Assembly: GCF_900631955.1 (NCBI RefSeq)
Contig: NZ_UZWD01000035.1
Span: 53,602-117,601, forward strand
Direction: 5' to 3'
Length of the DNA stretch: 64,000 nucleotides
Source: Devosia equisanguinis
GTDB lineage: Bacteria > Pseudomonadota > Alphaproteobacteria > Rhizobiales > Devosiaceae
Position numbers and translations under genes: made by a program. The notes beneath the pieces were generated by a model. The model saw only the letters and a program-made list of their open reading frames with translations. It was not told the origin of the DNA and did not search any database. Position 1 is the stretch's first letter. Each line of letters starts with the position of its first letter. Below, piece by piece: positions 37,087 to 45,874 of this stretch.

Positions 37087-37503
37087 ATGCTTTCCAACCG
37101 CTTCGCCGCTCTTGCCCTTGCCGCCACCGTGCTGACCATGCCTGCATTGGCCGAAGATAAGACCAAGGACGCGCCCGCTGCCCCCTCCGCCGAGCAGACG
37201 CTTCGCCTCAAGGACCTCGATGCAACCCGCATCAACCCCAATCAGATTACCATCGAATTCGAGTATGATGGCGGCGCCTGCGAGCAGGTCGGACCTGCCG
37301 AAGTCGGTGAACTGGTCGATGGCACGCTGTCGGTGACCTTCCCGACCATCTCGACCGCTGAAGTCTGCACCATGCAGGTGGTGGAGATCGAAGTCGAACA
37401 GACCATCCAGGCCGAACACATCGTCTCCAAGGTTGACGTGACGCTCAACGCGCCTGACGGCAAGACCATCGCCAGCGGCACCACCGATGTCGATCACGAC
37501 TAA
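37087..37503 (+). CDS. Exported protein of unknown function
   Basis: I do not recognise this 138-residue protein. It has a signal peptide (about 1-22, ending PALA) and a short Lys/Pro/Ala linker. A probable beta-rich domain (about 38-134) follows with two cysteines (Cys65, Cys94) that could form a disulfide. The mature part is acidic, ending TTDVDHD. The ATG at 37087 has GGAG nine bases upstream. It stands alone between the divergent ABC-F gene and a diguanylate cyclase. Codon usage looks native. Confidence 0.75.
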   Translation: MLSNRFAALALAATVLTMPALAEDKTKDAPAAPSAEQTLRLKDLDATRINPNQITIEFEYDGGACEQVGPAEVGELVDGTLSVTFPTISTAEVCTMQVVEIEVEQTIQAEHIVSKVDVTLNAPDGKTIASGTTDVDHD

Positions 37504-37681
37504 GCCATTCCGCAGCACCCAAAAGCCTGCTCCGTTCAAATCTGCGGGGCCAGGCCTTCTTGCGAGCACCGTCATTACACAACCTTAAGCATGCTGTGGC
37601 AGAAACGGAGGCGATGCGGCCCTGGATCGGCCGCACCGGCGTCACCTGTCCCGGCGGCCCGGCACCCGCGAGATTTGTCAC

Positions 37682-38866
37682 ATGTTCGCCGCGACCCTTC
37701 CTATCCTGGTCAACATTTTCGTGGCCGGGATGTTCGTCGCCAGCTTCCTTACCATCGCCCAGCTCAATCCCGGCTTTGCCAATATTCGTTGGATCGCACT
37801 GAGCTATGCATTCGGCCTGCTGACGCCGCTGGCAGAACTGCTCTTGCCCCTTTCCCCTTGGCCCGCGCCGTTCATGATCGTCAGCTATGGGGGCATGCTG
37901 ATCGGCCTTGTGCTGATGGCCCCGGCACTGTCGCTGCTTTATAGCCGCCAGCCTTATTGGGGGTGGGCCTTCGGCATCATCGCCTCCGGCATTGCCCTGC
38001 GCGTGCTGATCTGGGGCGGACAGCGCAATGAGTTCTGGTACGAGCTGCTCTATCAGCTGCCCTACGCAGCGGCCGCCTTCTTATGCGCCGCCACCATACT
38101 CCGCCATGGTCGCAAGACTGGCCTCGACACCGCGGCCGCTTCGCTTTTTGCCGTCATCGGCGTGCATTTCCTCCTCAAGCCTCCGGCTGCCGTCTATTTC
38201 GGCTCCGGCGCCTCCGCTCTGGACTATTCCAAAACCACCTATGCGCTCATCTCTCAGGCCAGCTCAGGCGTCCTGCTCATCGGTGCGGGGCTGCTGGTGC
38301 TGGTGAATGCGCTGCAAATGGTGGTCCTGCGGGACCGCAACGACGCTATGTCAGACCCTCTGACCGGCCTGTTGAACCGACGCGGCCTGCATGCGGCCTT
38401 CCAGAAATTGACCGCTCAACGCAGTGGGCTGAGTGCCACCATCGCCATTCTCGACATCGATCATTTCAAGGCGATCAACGATGCCTTCGGCCATGCCATC
38501 GGCGATGAAGTCCTGCGCAGCGTGGCTGAGTGCCTTGAGGGCAACCGGCCGGCCAATGCCACGATTGCCAGGATCGGCGGCGAGGAATTCGTGCTGTTGA
38601 CGCCCTGGCAGGAGGAAAGTCTGGCGCGACTGGCCTGCGAAAGCCTGCGCATGGCCGTGCGACAGCTTTCCCTGCGGAAAGTCGACAGTGTCGCCGTCAG
38701 CATCGGCTTTACCCCTGTGGCGCCCGGGGAGGACCTGTCGCAGGCCCTGGCCCGCGCAGATCGGGCCCTTTATGCCGCCAAGGCGGGCGGACGCGACCGC
38801 TGCGTCTTCGAACCCTTGGATGGGTCGCTCCAGTCCGGCCGGGCCACGTTGCGCCTGGTGCAGTGA
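37682..38866 (+). CDS. Membrane diguanylate cyclase (GGDEF)
   Basis: Second c-di-GMP synthase of the window, 394 residues. Six or seven hydrophobic helices (about 1-220) form the N-terminal membrane domain, unlike that of the MASE1-like protein at 17070. The GGDEF domain follows with DPLTGLLNRRGLHAAF, DIDHFKAINDAFGHAIGD and the active GGEEF motif, so it should be catalytic. The residues at the RxxD inhibitory site position are not Arg and Asp. The ribosome-binding site is weak. Confidence 0.9.
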   Translation: MFAATLPILVNIFVAGMFVASFLTIAQLNPGFANIRWIALSYAFGLLTPLAELLLPLSPWPAPFMIVSYGGMLIGLVLMAPALSLLYSRQPYWGWAFGIIASGIALRVLIWGGQRNEFWYELLYQLPYAAAAFLCAATILRHGRKTGLDTAAASLFAVIGVHFLLKPPAAVYFGSGASALDYSKTTYALISQASSGVLLIGAGLLVLVNALQMVVLRDRNDAMSDPLTGLLNRRGLHAAFQKLTAQRSGLSATIAILDIDHFKAINDAFGHAIGDEVLRSVAECLEGNRPANATIARIGGEEFVLLTPWQEESLARLACESLRMAVRQLSLRKVDSVAVSIGFTPVAPGEDLSQALARADRALYAAKAGGRDRCVFEPLDGSLQSGRATLRLVQ

Positions 38867-38959
38867 CCGGGGCACAGTCTGCGCGCCCCGTCTTGCGTCC
38901 GACACAAGTGCCCGCTAAAAGGCCCCACCTTTCCCAAGCAAGAACTAGGACTGACCGCC

Positions 38960-39382
38960 ATGGCGATCGAACGCACCTTCTCCATCATCAAGCCCGATGC
39001 CGTCCGCCGCAACCTGATCGGCAAGATCCTCACCAAGTTCGAGGAAGCTGGCCTGACCCCGATCGCCCTCAAGAAGATCCACATGACCCGCGCCCAGGCC
39101 GAAGGCTTTTACGCGGTCCACAAGGAACGCCCCTTCTTCGGTGAACTCGTTGAGCAGATGATTGCTTCGCCGGTCGTGGTCCAGGTCCTGGAAGGCGAAG
39201 GCGCCATCCTCAAGAACCGCGAAATCATGGGCGCCACCAACCCGGCCAACGCGGCCGAAGGTACCATCCGCAAGGAATTCGCTCTGTCCGTCGGCGAAAA
39301 CTCCGTGCACGGTTCGGATGCTCCCGAAACCGCCGCTGAAGAAATCAAGTTCTTCTTCAGCGATGACGAACTCGTCGGCTAA
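38960..39382 (+). CDS. ndk: Nucleoside diphosphate kinase
   Basis: Transfers the gamma phosphate from ATP to NDPs through phospho-His117 (NSVHGSD). 140 residues, normal length; begins [23 protein letters not shown]. An AGGA lies ahead of the start and a terminator follows. Confidence 0.98.
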   Translation: MAIERTFSIIKPDAVRRNLIGKILTKFEEAGLTPIALKKIHMTRAQAEGFYAVHKERPFFGELVEQMIASPVVVQVLEGEGAILKNREIMGATNPANAAEGTIRKEFALSVGENSVHGSDAPETAAEEIKFFFSDDELVG

Positions 39383-39406
39383 TATCCGGCAAAGAAACAA
39401 ACTCGG

Positions 39407-39440
39407 TTGTCACCCCGGCACCGGCCGGGGCCTATCCTGA
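39407..39440. repeat. Partial type-A palindromic element after ndk
   Basis: GTCACCCCGGCACCGGCCGG followed by GGCCTATCC resembles the GTCACCC left half of the type-A elements, with a CCCCGGC/GGCCGGGG inner stem. Only one half is present. Confidence 0.45.
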
Positions 39441-39445
39441 GATCG

Positions 39446-39469
39446 GGCCGCCCGCCGGGCGGCCTTTTT
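39446..39469 (+). terminator. Rho-independent terminator after ndk
   Basis: Stem GGCCGCCC / GGGCGGCC (39446-39453 with 39457-39464), loop GCC, followed by TTTTT. Confidence 0.9.
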
Positions 39470-39617
39470 GCTTGTTCGTGCTATAGTACCGAACGTTGAC
39501 CGGTCCGCCGCCATGATGGCCAGGACCCCATTGATGGAACACCCCATTATTGTCGGAGCTTCCCGCATTGCGCCGGGGCACGGCACCCATGGTGTATCCC
39601 GCTCCGAAAGAACAACA

Positions 39618-41558
39618 TTGTCACTGCCTGAAACCATTTCCCCCCCCATCGCCCGTGCCCTCCAGGCCAAGGGCTATGAAACCCTGACCCCGGTCCAGTC
39701 GGCCGTCATCGAAGACAACACGGCCGGCCGCGACCTGCTGGTCTCCGCCCAGACCGGCTCGGGCAAGACCGTCGCCTTCGGCATGGCCATCGCCCCCACG
39801 CTGCTTGGCGACGACCGCATCCTGCCGCCGCCCGGTGCGCCGCTGGCGCTGGTCATTGCCCCGACGCGCGAACTGGCTATGCAGGTGCAGCGCGAGCTGA
39901 CCTGGCTCTATGCCGAAACCGGGGCCCAGACCGCCCAGGGCGTTGGCGGCATGGATCAGCGCACCGAGCGCCGCGCCCTTGAACGCGGTGCCCATATCGT
40001 GGTCGGCACCCCCGGCCGCCTGCGCGATCACATTACACGGGGTGCACTCGACATGTCGGCCCTGCGGGCTGTCGTGCTCGACGAAGCCGACGAAATGCTT
40101 GATCTCGGCTTCCGCGAAGATCTCGAATTCATCCTCGCCGCCGCACCGGAAGATCGCCGCACCCTGCTTTTCTCCGCCACCGTGCCCAAGCAGATTGCCG
40201 AACTGGCCAAGACCTTCCAGAAAAATGCCCTGCGCATTACCGCCGCCAGCTCCGGCGAGCAGCATGCCGACATCGAGTACAAGCTCATGTCCGTGCCGGC
40301 CGCCGAACGTGAGAATGCGGTCATCAACACTTTGCTCTGGTACGACAGCACCAATACCATCGTCTTCGCCTCCACCCGCGAAGCGGTGAAGCATCTCTCG
40401 GCGCGCCTGCACAATCGCGGCTTCGAGGTCGTGACCCTCTCCGGCGAACTGAGCCAGGCCGAGCGCACCAGCGCCCTGCAATCCATGCGCGATGGCCGCG
40501 CCCGCATCTGCGTCGCCACCGACGTGGCCGCGCGCGGCATCGACCTGCCCAATCTCGATCTCGTCATCCACGCTGACCTGCCGATGAATGCCGAGACCCT
40601 GCTGCACCGTTCGGGCCGCACCGGCCGGGCAGGGCGCAAGGGCACCTGCGTCGTCATCGCCCCGGCCCACCGCAAGCGCGTCGCGCTTTCGATCCTGCGT
40701 ACCGCTAAGATCGAAGCCGAATTGATTGCTCCGCCCTCGGCCGAGGCAATCGACGCGCGCTATCGCGAATCCATCCTCGCCAGCCCGCTCCTGACCGAGC
40801 CGGTCACCGATGACGAGCAGCCCAGCGTCGCCAGCCTGATCGAAAAGTGGCCGGCCGAGGCTTTGGCAGCCGCCTATCTGCGCATGCAGCTTGCGGCGCG
40901 CCCGGTGCCCGAAGAGGTCACGGCCATCGCCGAAGACACCGGTGATCGCACGCCGCGCTCCCGCGATGCCTTTGTCGGCGGCTCCTGGTTCAAGGTGTCT
41001 ATTGGCCGCAAGCAGCGCGCCGAACCGCGCTGGTTGCTGCCGATGATCTGCAAGGCCGGTGGGGTCACCAAATCTGCGGTCGGTTCCATCCGCATCTTCG
41101 ATACCGAAACCCATTTTGAGGTCGCGGCCGACAAGGTGGACTCTTTCCTCCGCTCGGTCGGCAAGAACGGGACCGGTGAGAAGGGCGTCTATATTTCCGC
41201 AATCGACGGGCCCGGCGAGCGTCCTGATCGTCAGGAACGCCCGCAGTCCAAGCGCCGTCCGCCCGGCCCGCCGGAAAAATACGATCCAAGCAAGCCGCGC
41301 CCGGAAAGGGCCGACCGCAAGGAACGCTATCCCAAGCCGAAGTCCGACGACTTCGACACCTTTATGGAAACGCCCCGCCCGGTTCGCGAGGCCAAGCCAG
41401 CCAGGGCGGAAAAGCCCTTCGTCGCCAAGGATAAGCCGGTCTCCAAGGACAAGGGCAAGCCGCAATGGTCCAAGCCCGTCGCCGAAGGCGAAGCTCGTCC
41501 GCCCAAGAAGAAGGCGGCCAAGCCCAAGGACCACAAGAAGCCCCGCGCCGCCGATTGA
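39618..41558 (+). CDS. DEAD-box RNA helicase with DbpA-type RNA-binding domain
   Basis: ATP-dependent RNA helicase, about 646 residues from the TTG at 39618 (MSLPETISPPIARALQAKGYETLTPVQ, matching where family members begin). The ATG at 39534 would add 28 residues and has a better AGGA site. Motifs in order: Q motif, AQTGSGKT, PTRELA, VVLDEADEMLDLGF, SATV, HRSGRTGRAGRKG. A DbpA-type RNA-binding domain follows (about 430-510). The last 120 residues are a Lys/Arg/Pro-rich low-complexity tail. DbpA-like helicases act in 50S assembly and cold adaptation. A TATAGT hexamer at 39482 may mark the promoter. Confidence 0.9.
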   Translation: MSLPETISPPIARALQAKGYETLTPVQSAVIEDNTAGRDLLVSAQTGSGKTVAFGMAIAPTLLGDDRILPPPGAPLALVIAPTRELAMQVQRELTWLYAETGAQTAQGVGGMDQRTERRALERGAHIVVGTPGRLRDHITRGALDMSALRAVVLDEADEMLDLGFREDLEFILAAAPEDRRTLLFSATVPKQIAELAKTFQKNALRITAASSGEQHADIEYKLMSVPAAERENAVINTLLWYDSTNTIVFASTREAVKHLSARLHNRGFEVVTLSGELSQAERTSALQSMRDGRARICVATDVAARGIDLPNLDLVIHADLPMNAETLLHRSGRTGRAGRKGTCVVIAPAHRKRVALSILRTAKIEAELIAPPSAEAIDARYRESILASPLLTEPVTDDEQPSVASLIEKWPAEALAAAYLRMQLAARPVPEEVTAIAEDTGDRTPRSRDAFVGGSWFKVSIGRKQRAEPRWLLPMICKAGGVTKSAVGSIRIFDTETHFEVAADKVDSFLRSVGKNGTGEKGVYISAIDGPGERPDRQERPQSKRRPPGPPEKYDPSKPRPERADRKERYPKPKSDDFDTFMETPRPVREAKPARAEKPFVAKDKPVSKDKGKPQWSKPVAEGEARPPKKKAAKPKDHKKPRAAD

Positions 41559-41569
41559 TCGGCACAGAA

Positions 41570-41610
41570 AATCGCCCTGCCATATCGAGGCAGGGCGATT
41601 GCTTTTATTT
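41570..41610 (+). terminator. Terminator between convergent helicase and marR-type genes
   Basis: Perfect 12-bp stem AATCGCCCTGCC / GGCAGGGCGATT (41570-41581 with 41589-41600), loop ATATCGA, then GCTTTTATTT. It may act in both directions. Confidence 0.85.
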
Positions 41611-41615
41611 GGTCT

Positions 41616-42227
41616 CTAAACCTCTTCGGGTACCTTGCCCGCCATGGCAATCGCCTCGACGAGTTGGTCGATCTCAGGCCCGTGGCGGTCGGTCACCGCA
41701 TCGATCCCGTCGGTCCAGCGTGAGAATCGCTTGAGCAGTGGCACGAAGGCGGCGATGTCTTCGGGTGACCAGGTGCCGAGAAAGTCTCCCAGGATCAGGT
41801 ATTTGTAGGCGCGGACCGCATCGACCACGGCCTCACCCTGCGCCGTGAGTTCGATAATGGTACGCCGCGCATCGGCTTGGCTCACCGCCCGCCGCGCAAA
41901 ACCGCGATCCACCATTTCGCTGACAAGCCGGCTGGCGCGCGAGGGGTCGATAGCAAGCCGATCGGCCACCGTCCCCACCATGGTTTCCCCCTGGCTATCA
42001 CCGAATTCGGGGGCGGGCCCGGCAATCGCCGACAGTACGTCCAATTGCGCCAGGTCGATGTCGATCTTGAGATCGATCAGCGCCCGGTTGCCCAATTCCC
42101 GCTTCATCGCCCGGCGGCGCCAATGCTGCAGCATGCCATCGATATCCATGACCGCTGCGGTCGTCTCGGCAGTGACGCCGGCGCGCTGGAGCAGGGCATT
42201 GATTTCGGTTTTGGTGCTCAGAGGCAT
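41616..42227 (-). CDS. MarR family transcriptional regulator
   Basis: Winged-helix regulator of 203 residues with the MarR fold (about 45-180): GNRALIDLKIDIDLAQLDVLSAI, recognition helix VADRLAIDPSRASRLVSEMVDRGFARRAVSQADARRTIIELTAQG (wing). The N-terminal 35 residues are an extra extension. Divergent from the DHA2 transporter 140 bases away, so it probably represses that gene and itself. Confidence 0.9.
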   Translation of the reverse strand: MPLSTKTEINALLQRAGVTAETTAAVMDIDGMLQHWRRRAMKRELGNRALIDLKIDIDLAQLDVLSAIAGPAPEFGDSQGETMVGTVADRLAIDPSRASRLVSEMVDRGFARRAVSQADARRTIIELTAQGEAVVDAVRAYKYLILGDFLGTWSPEDIAAFVPLLKRFSRWTDGIDAVTDRHGPEIDQLVEAIAMAGKVPEEV

Positions 42228-42245
42228 GGCAGCCCTCGTCGTTTT

Positions 42246-42298
42246 GCATGCTTACGACAAATGCATGCTATTGACATGTAATTGCTGAGGGCACATGT
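42246..42298. promoter_or_regulatory. Divergent MarR/DHA2 control region with four RCATGY palindromes
   Basis: GCATGC at 42246-42251 and 42263-42268, and ACATGT at 42274-42279 and 42293-42298, surround a perfect TTGACA (42271-42276) that could be the transporter -35 box; a convincing -10 was not found. The clustering suggests regulator binding, but the sites are short. Confidence 0.4.
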
Positions 42299-42367
42299 AT
42301 GCCCCCACATTAGAATATGCAAGGGCCGACGCCGGACGCCGACCCTCTGTTTTTGAGGATTGCCCCA

Positions 42368-43951
42368 ATGTCTCAACCCACGCAACCGGCCGCCGAGCCG
42401 CAGGATCAGTCCGTGCGGCTGGTTATCGGCGCCGTCGCGGTCACGCTGCTCCTGGCCTCGCTCGGCCAGACCATTGTATCTACTGCACTCCCCACCATTG
42501 TCGGCCAGTTGGGCGGGCTTGATCACCTCACCTGGGTGGTGATCGCCTATCTCCTGAGCTCCACCGTCGTCGCCCCGATCTATGGCAAGCTCGGCGACCT
42601 CTATGGCCGCAAGATCGTGCTGCAGGCGGCCATCGTCATCTTCCTTATTGGCGCCGTGCTCTCGGCAATGGCGACATCAATGACCTTCCTCATCATTGCT
42701 CGTGCCATACAAGGCCTCGGCGGCGGCGGCCTGATGGTCGTGGCCATGACCGTGGTTGCCGACATCATCCCACCGCGCCAGCGCGGCAAGATCCAGGGCC
42801 TGTTCGGGGCCGTCTTCGGCGTGGCGACGGTGATCGGGCCGCTGGCCGGCGGCTTCATCGTCGAACACCTGTCCTGGCAGTGGATTTTTCTCATCAACCT
42901 GCCATTGGGGCTGTTGGCGCTGGCCGTGATCGGCTTCGCGCTCAAGCCCCGCGCCGAACGGGTGAAGCACTCCATCGACTATGCCGGCTTCGTCCTGCTT
43001 TCGGGTGGCCTCACCGCCTTCGTGCTCGCCACGTCGCTGGGAGGCAATACCTGGCCCTGGTTCTCGGTCGAGATCATCGGCCTCATCGTCCTGGCCGTGG
43101 TCGCGCTCGGCGCTTTCCTCTGGGTCGAATCCCGCGCCGCCGAGCCCGTGCTGCCGCTGACCCTGTTCCGCAACAACACCTTTGCCGTCACCAGCGCCGT
43201 CGGCTTCCTGGTGGGCATGGCCATGTTCGGCTCCATCACCTTCCTGCCCATGTATCTGCAGCTCGCCAAGGGCATATCGCCCACCGATTCGGCTTTGCAA
43301 CTGGTGCCGATGATGATGGGCCTGATCGGTGCCTCCATGGCCTCGGGCTTCATCATGACCCGCACCGGCCGATACAAACTCTTGCCGACCATAGCCACGG
43401 CGGTGCTCACCCTTGGCCTGCTGCTGCTTGCCAATATGCAGCTCGATACGCCGTCCTGGCAGGTCGCGCTCTACATGTTCCTGGTGGGTGCGGGCATCGG
43501 TCCGGTGAACAGCGTCAGCGTCACCGCTACGCAAAACGCGGTGGCCCGAGAGATCGTGGGTGCCGCAACGGCCGGCGCGACTCTGTTCCGCCAGATCGGT
43601 GGCTCCATCGGTGTCTCGATCTTCGGCGCCATCTTCACCACAGGCCTCGCGTCACGCCTCGGCGATATCATGCCGGCCGGCCATGGCAGCGGCACGTCCA
43701 GCTTCAGCGTCCAGGCCGTTGCGGCCCTGCCTGAACCCGTCCGCACCATGGTGCTCGAAGCCTTTGCCAGCGCCCTGCATCCGGTGTTCTTCACCGCCGC
43801 CGGCGCCGCCATCCTGGCCTTCGGCCTCAGCTTCCTGCTCGAGGAACGCACCCTGGCCAACACCCTTCGCCAGGAACCCGAGGCCGAAATCGACGCCGAA
43901 GAATCCGCCACCGCTGCCATGGTTGGCGCACCGGCCACGGCGACGCGCTAG
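42368..43951 (+). CDS. DHA2-family MFS multidrug transporter
   Basis: Fourteen-helix proton-driven drug exporter of 527 residues, EmrB/LfrA/Bmr3-like. ALPTIVGQLGGLDHLTWVVIAYLLSSTV, GKLGDLYGRKIVLQAAI (motif A) and ARAIQGLGGGGLMVVAMTVVADIIPPRQRGKIQGLFGAVFGVATVIGPLAGGFI (motif C region) are typical. The start was placed at ATG 42368; the frame is open 17 codons upstream. Divergent MarR-type regulator next door. Confidence 0.92.
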   Translation: MSQPTQPAAEPQDQSVRLVIGAVAVTLLLASLGQTIVSTALPTIVGQLGGLDHLTWVVIAYLLSSTVVAPIYGKLGDLYGRKIVLQAAIVIFLIGAVLSAMATSMTFLIIARAIQGLGGGGLMVVAMTVVADIIPPRQRGKIQGLFGAVFGVATVIGPLAGGFIVEHLSWQWIFLINLPLGLLALAVIGFALKPRAERVKHSIDYAGFVLLSGGLTAFVLATSLGGNTWPWFSVEIIGLIVLAVVALGAFLWVESRAAEPVLPLTLFRNNTFAVTSAVGFLVGMAMFGSITFLPMYLQLAKGISPTDSALQLVPMMMGLIGASMASGFIMTRTGRYKLLPTIATAVLTLGLLLLANMQLDTPSWQVALYMFLVGAGIGPVNSVSVTATQNAVAREIVGAATAGATLFRQIGGSIGVSIFGAIFTTGLASRLGDIMPAGHGSGTSSFSVQAVAALPEPVRTMVLEAFASALHPVFFTAAGAAILAFGLSFLLEERTLANTLRQEPEAEIDAEESATAAMVGAPATATR

Positions 43952-43962
43952 TCCCTCCTTCT

Positions 43963-43998
43963 CCTCCCCCTGACTCAGGGGGAGGCCGGGTGGGGGCC
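43963..43998. repeat. Type-B C/G-rich palindromic element
   Basis: CCTCCCCCT (43963-43971) pairs with AGGGGGAGG (43977-43985), followed by CCGGGTGGGGG. It lies between the convergent DHA2 and flotillin genes and could serve as a bidirectional terminator. Confidence 0.65.
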
Positions 43999-44003
43999 TC
44001 TAC

Positions 44004-45734
44004 CTACTTCCGCCCTTTCGGCGCCGCCGGATTTGCTTGCGTCACCGAACTCGCCAAGCCGTCCAATGTCCCGCCGCTCAGCCCCAATTCGCTCATCAGT
44101 GCATCGATGAGCGGCGCCTGGCTGCGATAGCGCAACGCCGCGGCAACCGCCTGATCGGCGAGGCCACCACTGCCCGGGCCACTGGCGCCGTCGCCACCGC
44201 CCGCAGCATTGCCGCCCGCGCCGTTCAGCCCATCGACATGCAGGATCTTGATGCCATCGATGTTCTGCATCGGCTTGACGCTCTCGGCGATGATCTGCGG
44301 CAGTGCCTCGATCAGCTTGATCCGAACCTGCATGGCGATCTGCTCGGGGCTAAGCGTATTGCTGGCCTCGTTGATATTGCGCTTGCCTTCCGCCTCGACC
44401 TGATAGGTTGCCGCTAGCGCTTCCGCCTTGAGCTTTTCGGCTTCCGCCTGACCGGAGGCGCGCAATTTTGCCTGCTCGGCATCGGCCTGTGCCGCAATGC
44501 GCAGGGCCTCGGCGCGGTCGGAAGCCACGGCTTTTTCGGCCTCGGCCGCCACGGTCACCGAAATCGCCTGCTGCTCGGCTGCCTTGCGCGCCTCGATCAG
44601 CTGAATGGCCTTTTCGCGCTCGGCCACGGCGGTCTGGCGGGCCGTGCTCACCTCTTCGGCGGCCTTGGCGGCAACGGCGCGCGCCTCGTCGGCTGCAGCA
44701 TCGGCCTGAGACTTTTCCTTGCTCTTGATCGAAACGGCGATATCGCGCGCCTGTTCCGCCAGCGCGATCTGCTTGGCCTTTTCCACTGCTGCTGCTTCCA
44801 CCGCCAGGGCCGTGGCGATCTCGCGCTCCTTCACCACCTGCTCGGCGGCGATATCGGCCTGGCGCACCTGCTGGGCAGCGCGGATGCGGGCTTCTTCCGC
44901 CTCGCGCTCGCGCTCCGACTGCTGCTGCTTGATCAATGCGGATTGCTCGGCCAGCCGGATCTGGATTTCGCGCTCCTGCTCGAGCCGGGCAAATTCCTTG
45001 TCGCGGGCGATCTGGTACTTTTGCGCTTCCGCCTCGAGGTTCTTGCGCTCGATCAGCACCTGCGTTTCCTGCTCGATATCGTTGCGGGTCTTGCGCCGCT
45101 CCTCGATCGCCTGCGTCAGCTTGGTCAGGCCCTCGGCGTCGAAGGCATTGTCGGGGTTGAAGAATTCGCGATTGGTCTGGTCGAGCCCGGTGAGCGACAC
45201 CGATTCCAGTTCCAGCCCGTTCTTGAGAATGTCTTCCGAAACCGCTGCCTGCACCTTCTGCACGAAGTTCACCCGCTGTTCGTGCAACTCCTCCATCGCC
45301 ATTTCGGCGGCCACTGCGCGCAGCGCGTCGACGAATTTGCCTTCCACCAGTTCCTTGAGCGCTGCCGGCTCCATGGTGCGCCGGCCCAGCGTCTGGGCGG
45401 CATTGGCGATGGATTCCACCACCGGCTGCACCCGCACATAGAATTCGGCCTGCACATCGACGCGCATGCGGTCCTTGGTGATCAGTGCCTGGTCTGCCGC
45501 GCGCCGCACTTCCAAGCGGAGCGTGTTCATATTGACCGGGATCTGTTCATGCAGCACGGGAAACACCAGCGCGCCGCCATTCATGATCACCTTCTGCCCG
45601 CCAAAGCCCGTGCGCACGAAGCTCACTTCCTTGGAGGACCTGCGGTAGAGCCGCGAGAAGATCAGGCCAATGGCGAACAAAGCCACCAGGATCACGGCGA
45701 TCGTGATCAGGATATCATAGATGGGCTGGGACAT
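44004..45734 (-). CDS. Flotillin family protein (YqiK-like)
   Basis: Membrane scaffold of SPFH/flotillin type. 576 residues from the ATG at 45732-45734, which has AGGAG nine bases upstream; an in-frame ATG at 45873-45875 overlaps the yqiJ-like stop and would add a 47-residue Pro-rich extension. One transmembrane helix (about 4-26), then FSRLYRRSSKEVSFVRTGFGGQKVIMNGGALVFPVLHEQIPVNMNTLRLEV, very like E. coli YqiK. The SPFH domain is followed by a long Ala/Glu/Gln/Lys coiled coil (about 215-460) and a Gly-rich tail. Pairing with a YqiJ-like protein supports the family. Confidence 0.92.
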   Translation of the reverse strand: MSQPIYDILITIAVILVALFAIGLIFSRLYRRSSKEVSFVRTGFGGQKVIMNGGALVFPVLHEQIPVNMNTLRLEVRRAADQALITKDRMRVDVQAEFYVRVQPVVESIANAAQTLGRRTMEPAALKELVEGKFVDALRAVAAEMAMEELHEQRVNFVQKVQAAVSEDILKNGLELESVSLTGLDQTNREFFNPDNAFDAEGLTKLTQAIEERRKTRNDIEQETQVLIERKNLEAEAQKYQIARDKEFARLEQEREIQIRLAEQSALIKQQQSEREREAEEARIRAAQQVRQADIAAEQVVKEREIATALAVEAAAVEKAKQIALAEQARDIAVSIKSKEKSQADAAADEARAVAAKAAEEVSTARQTAVAEREKAIQLIEARKAAEQQAISVTVAAEAEKAVASDRAEALRIAAQADAEQAKLRASGQAEAEKLKAEALAATYQVEAEGKRNINEASNTLSPEQIAMQVRIKLIEALPQIIAESVKPMQNIDGIKILHVDGLNGAGGNAAGGGDGASGPGSGGLADQAVAAALRYRSQAPLIDALMSELGLSGGTLDGLASSVTQANPAAPKGRK

Positions 45735-45874
45735 GGCGGGTAACTCCTGGTTTTGGGTCACGGCGTCGAATGAGGTTTGCCCGCCATCCTCGATCGGCGG
45801 CTGGGGCAGGGCGGTGGTGGCATCCGGCGGCTGGATCGTGTCACCCGCCGGCTTGGTCTTGACCTTGTCGACCA

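Noticed and set aside
39621..41534. Minus-strand open frame of 637 codons opposite the RNA helicase
   Set aside because: Shadow frame with skewed composition; the plus strand carries all DEAD-box motifs.
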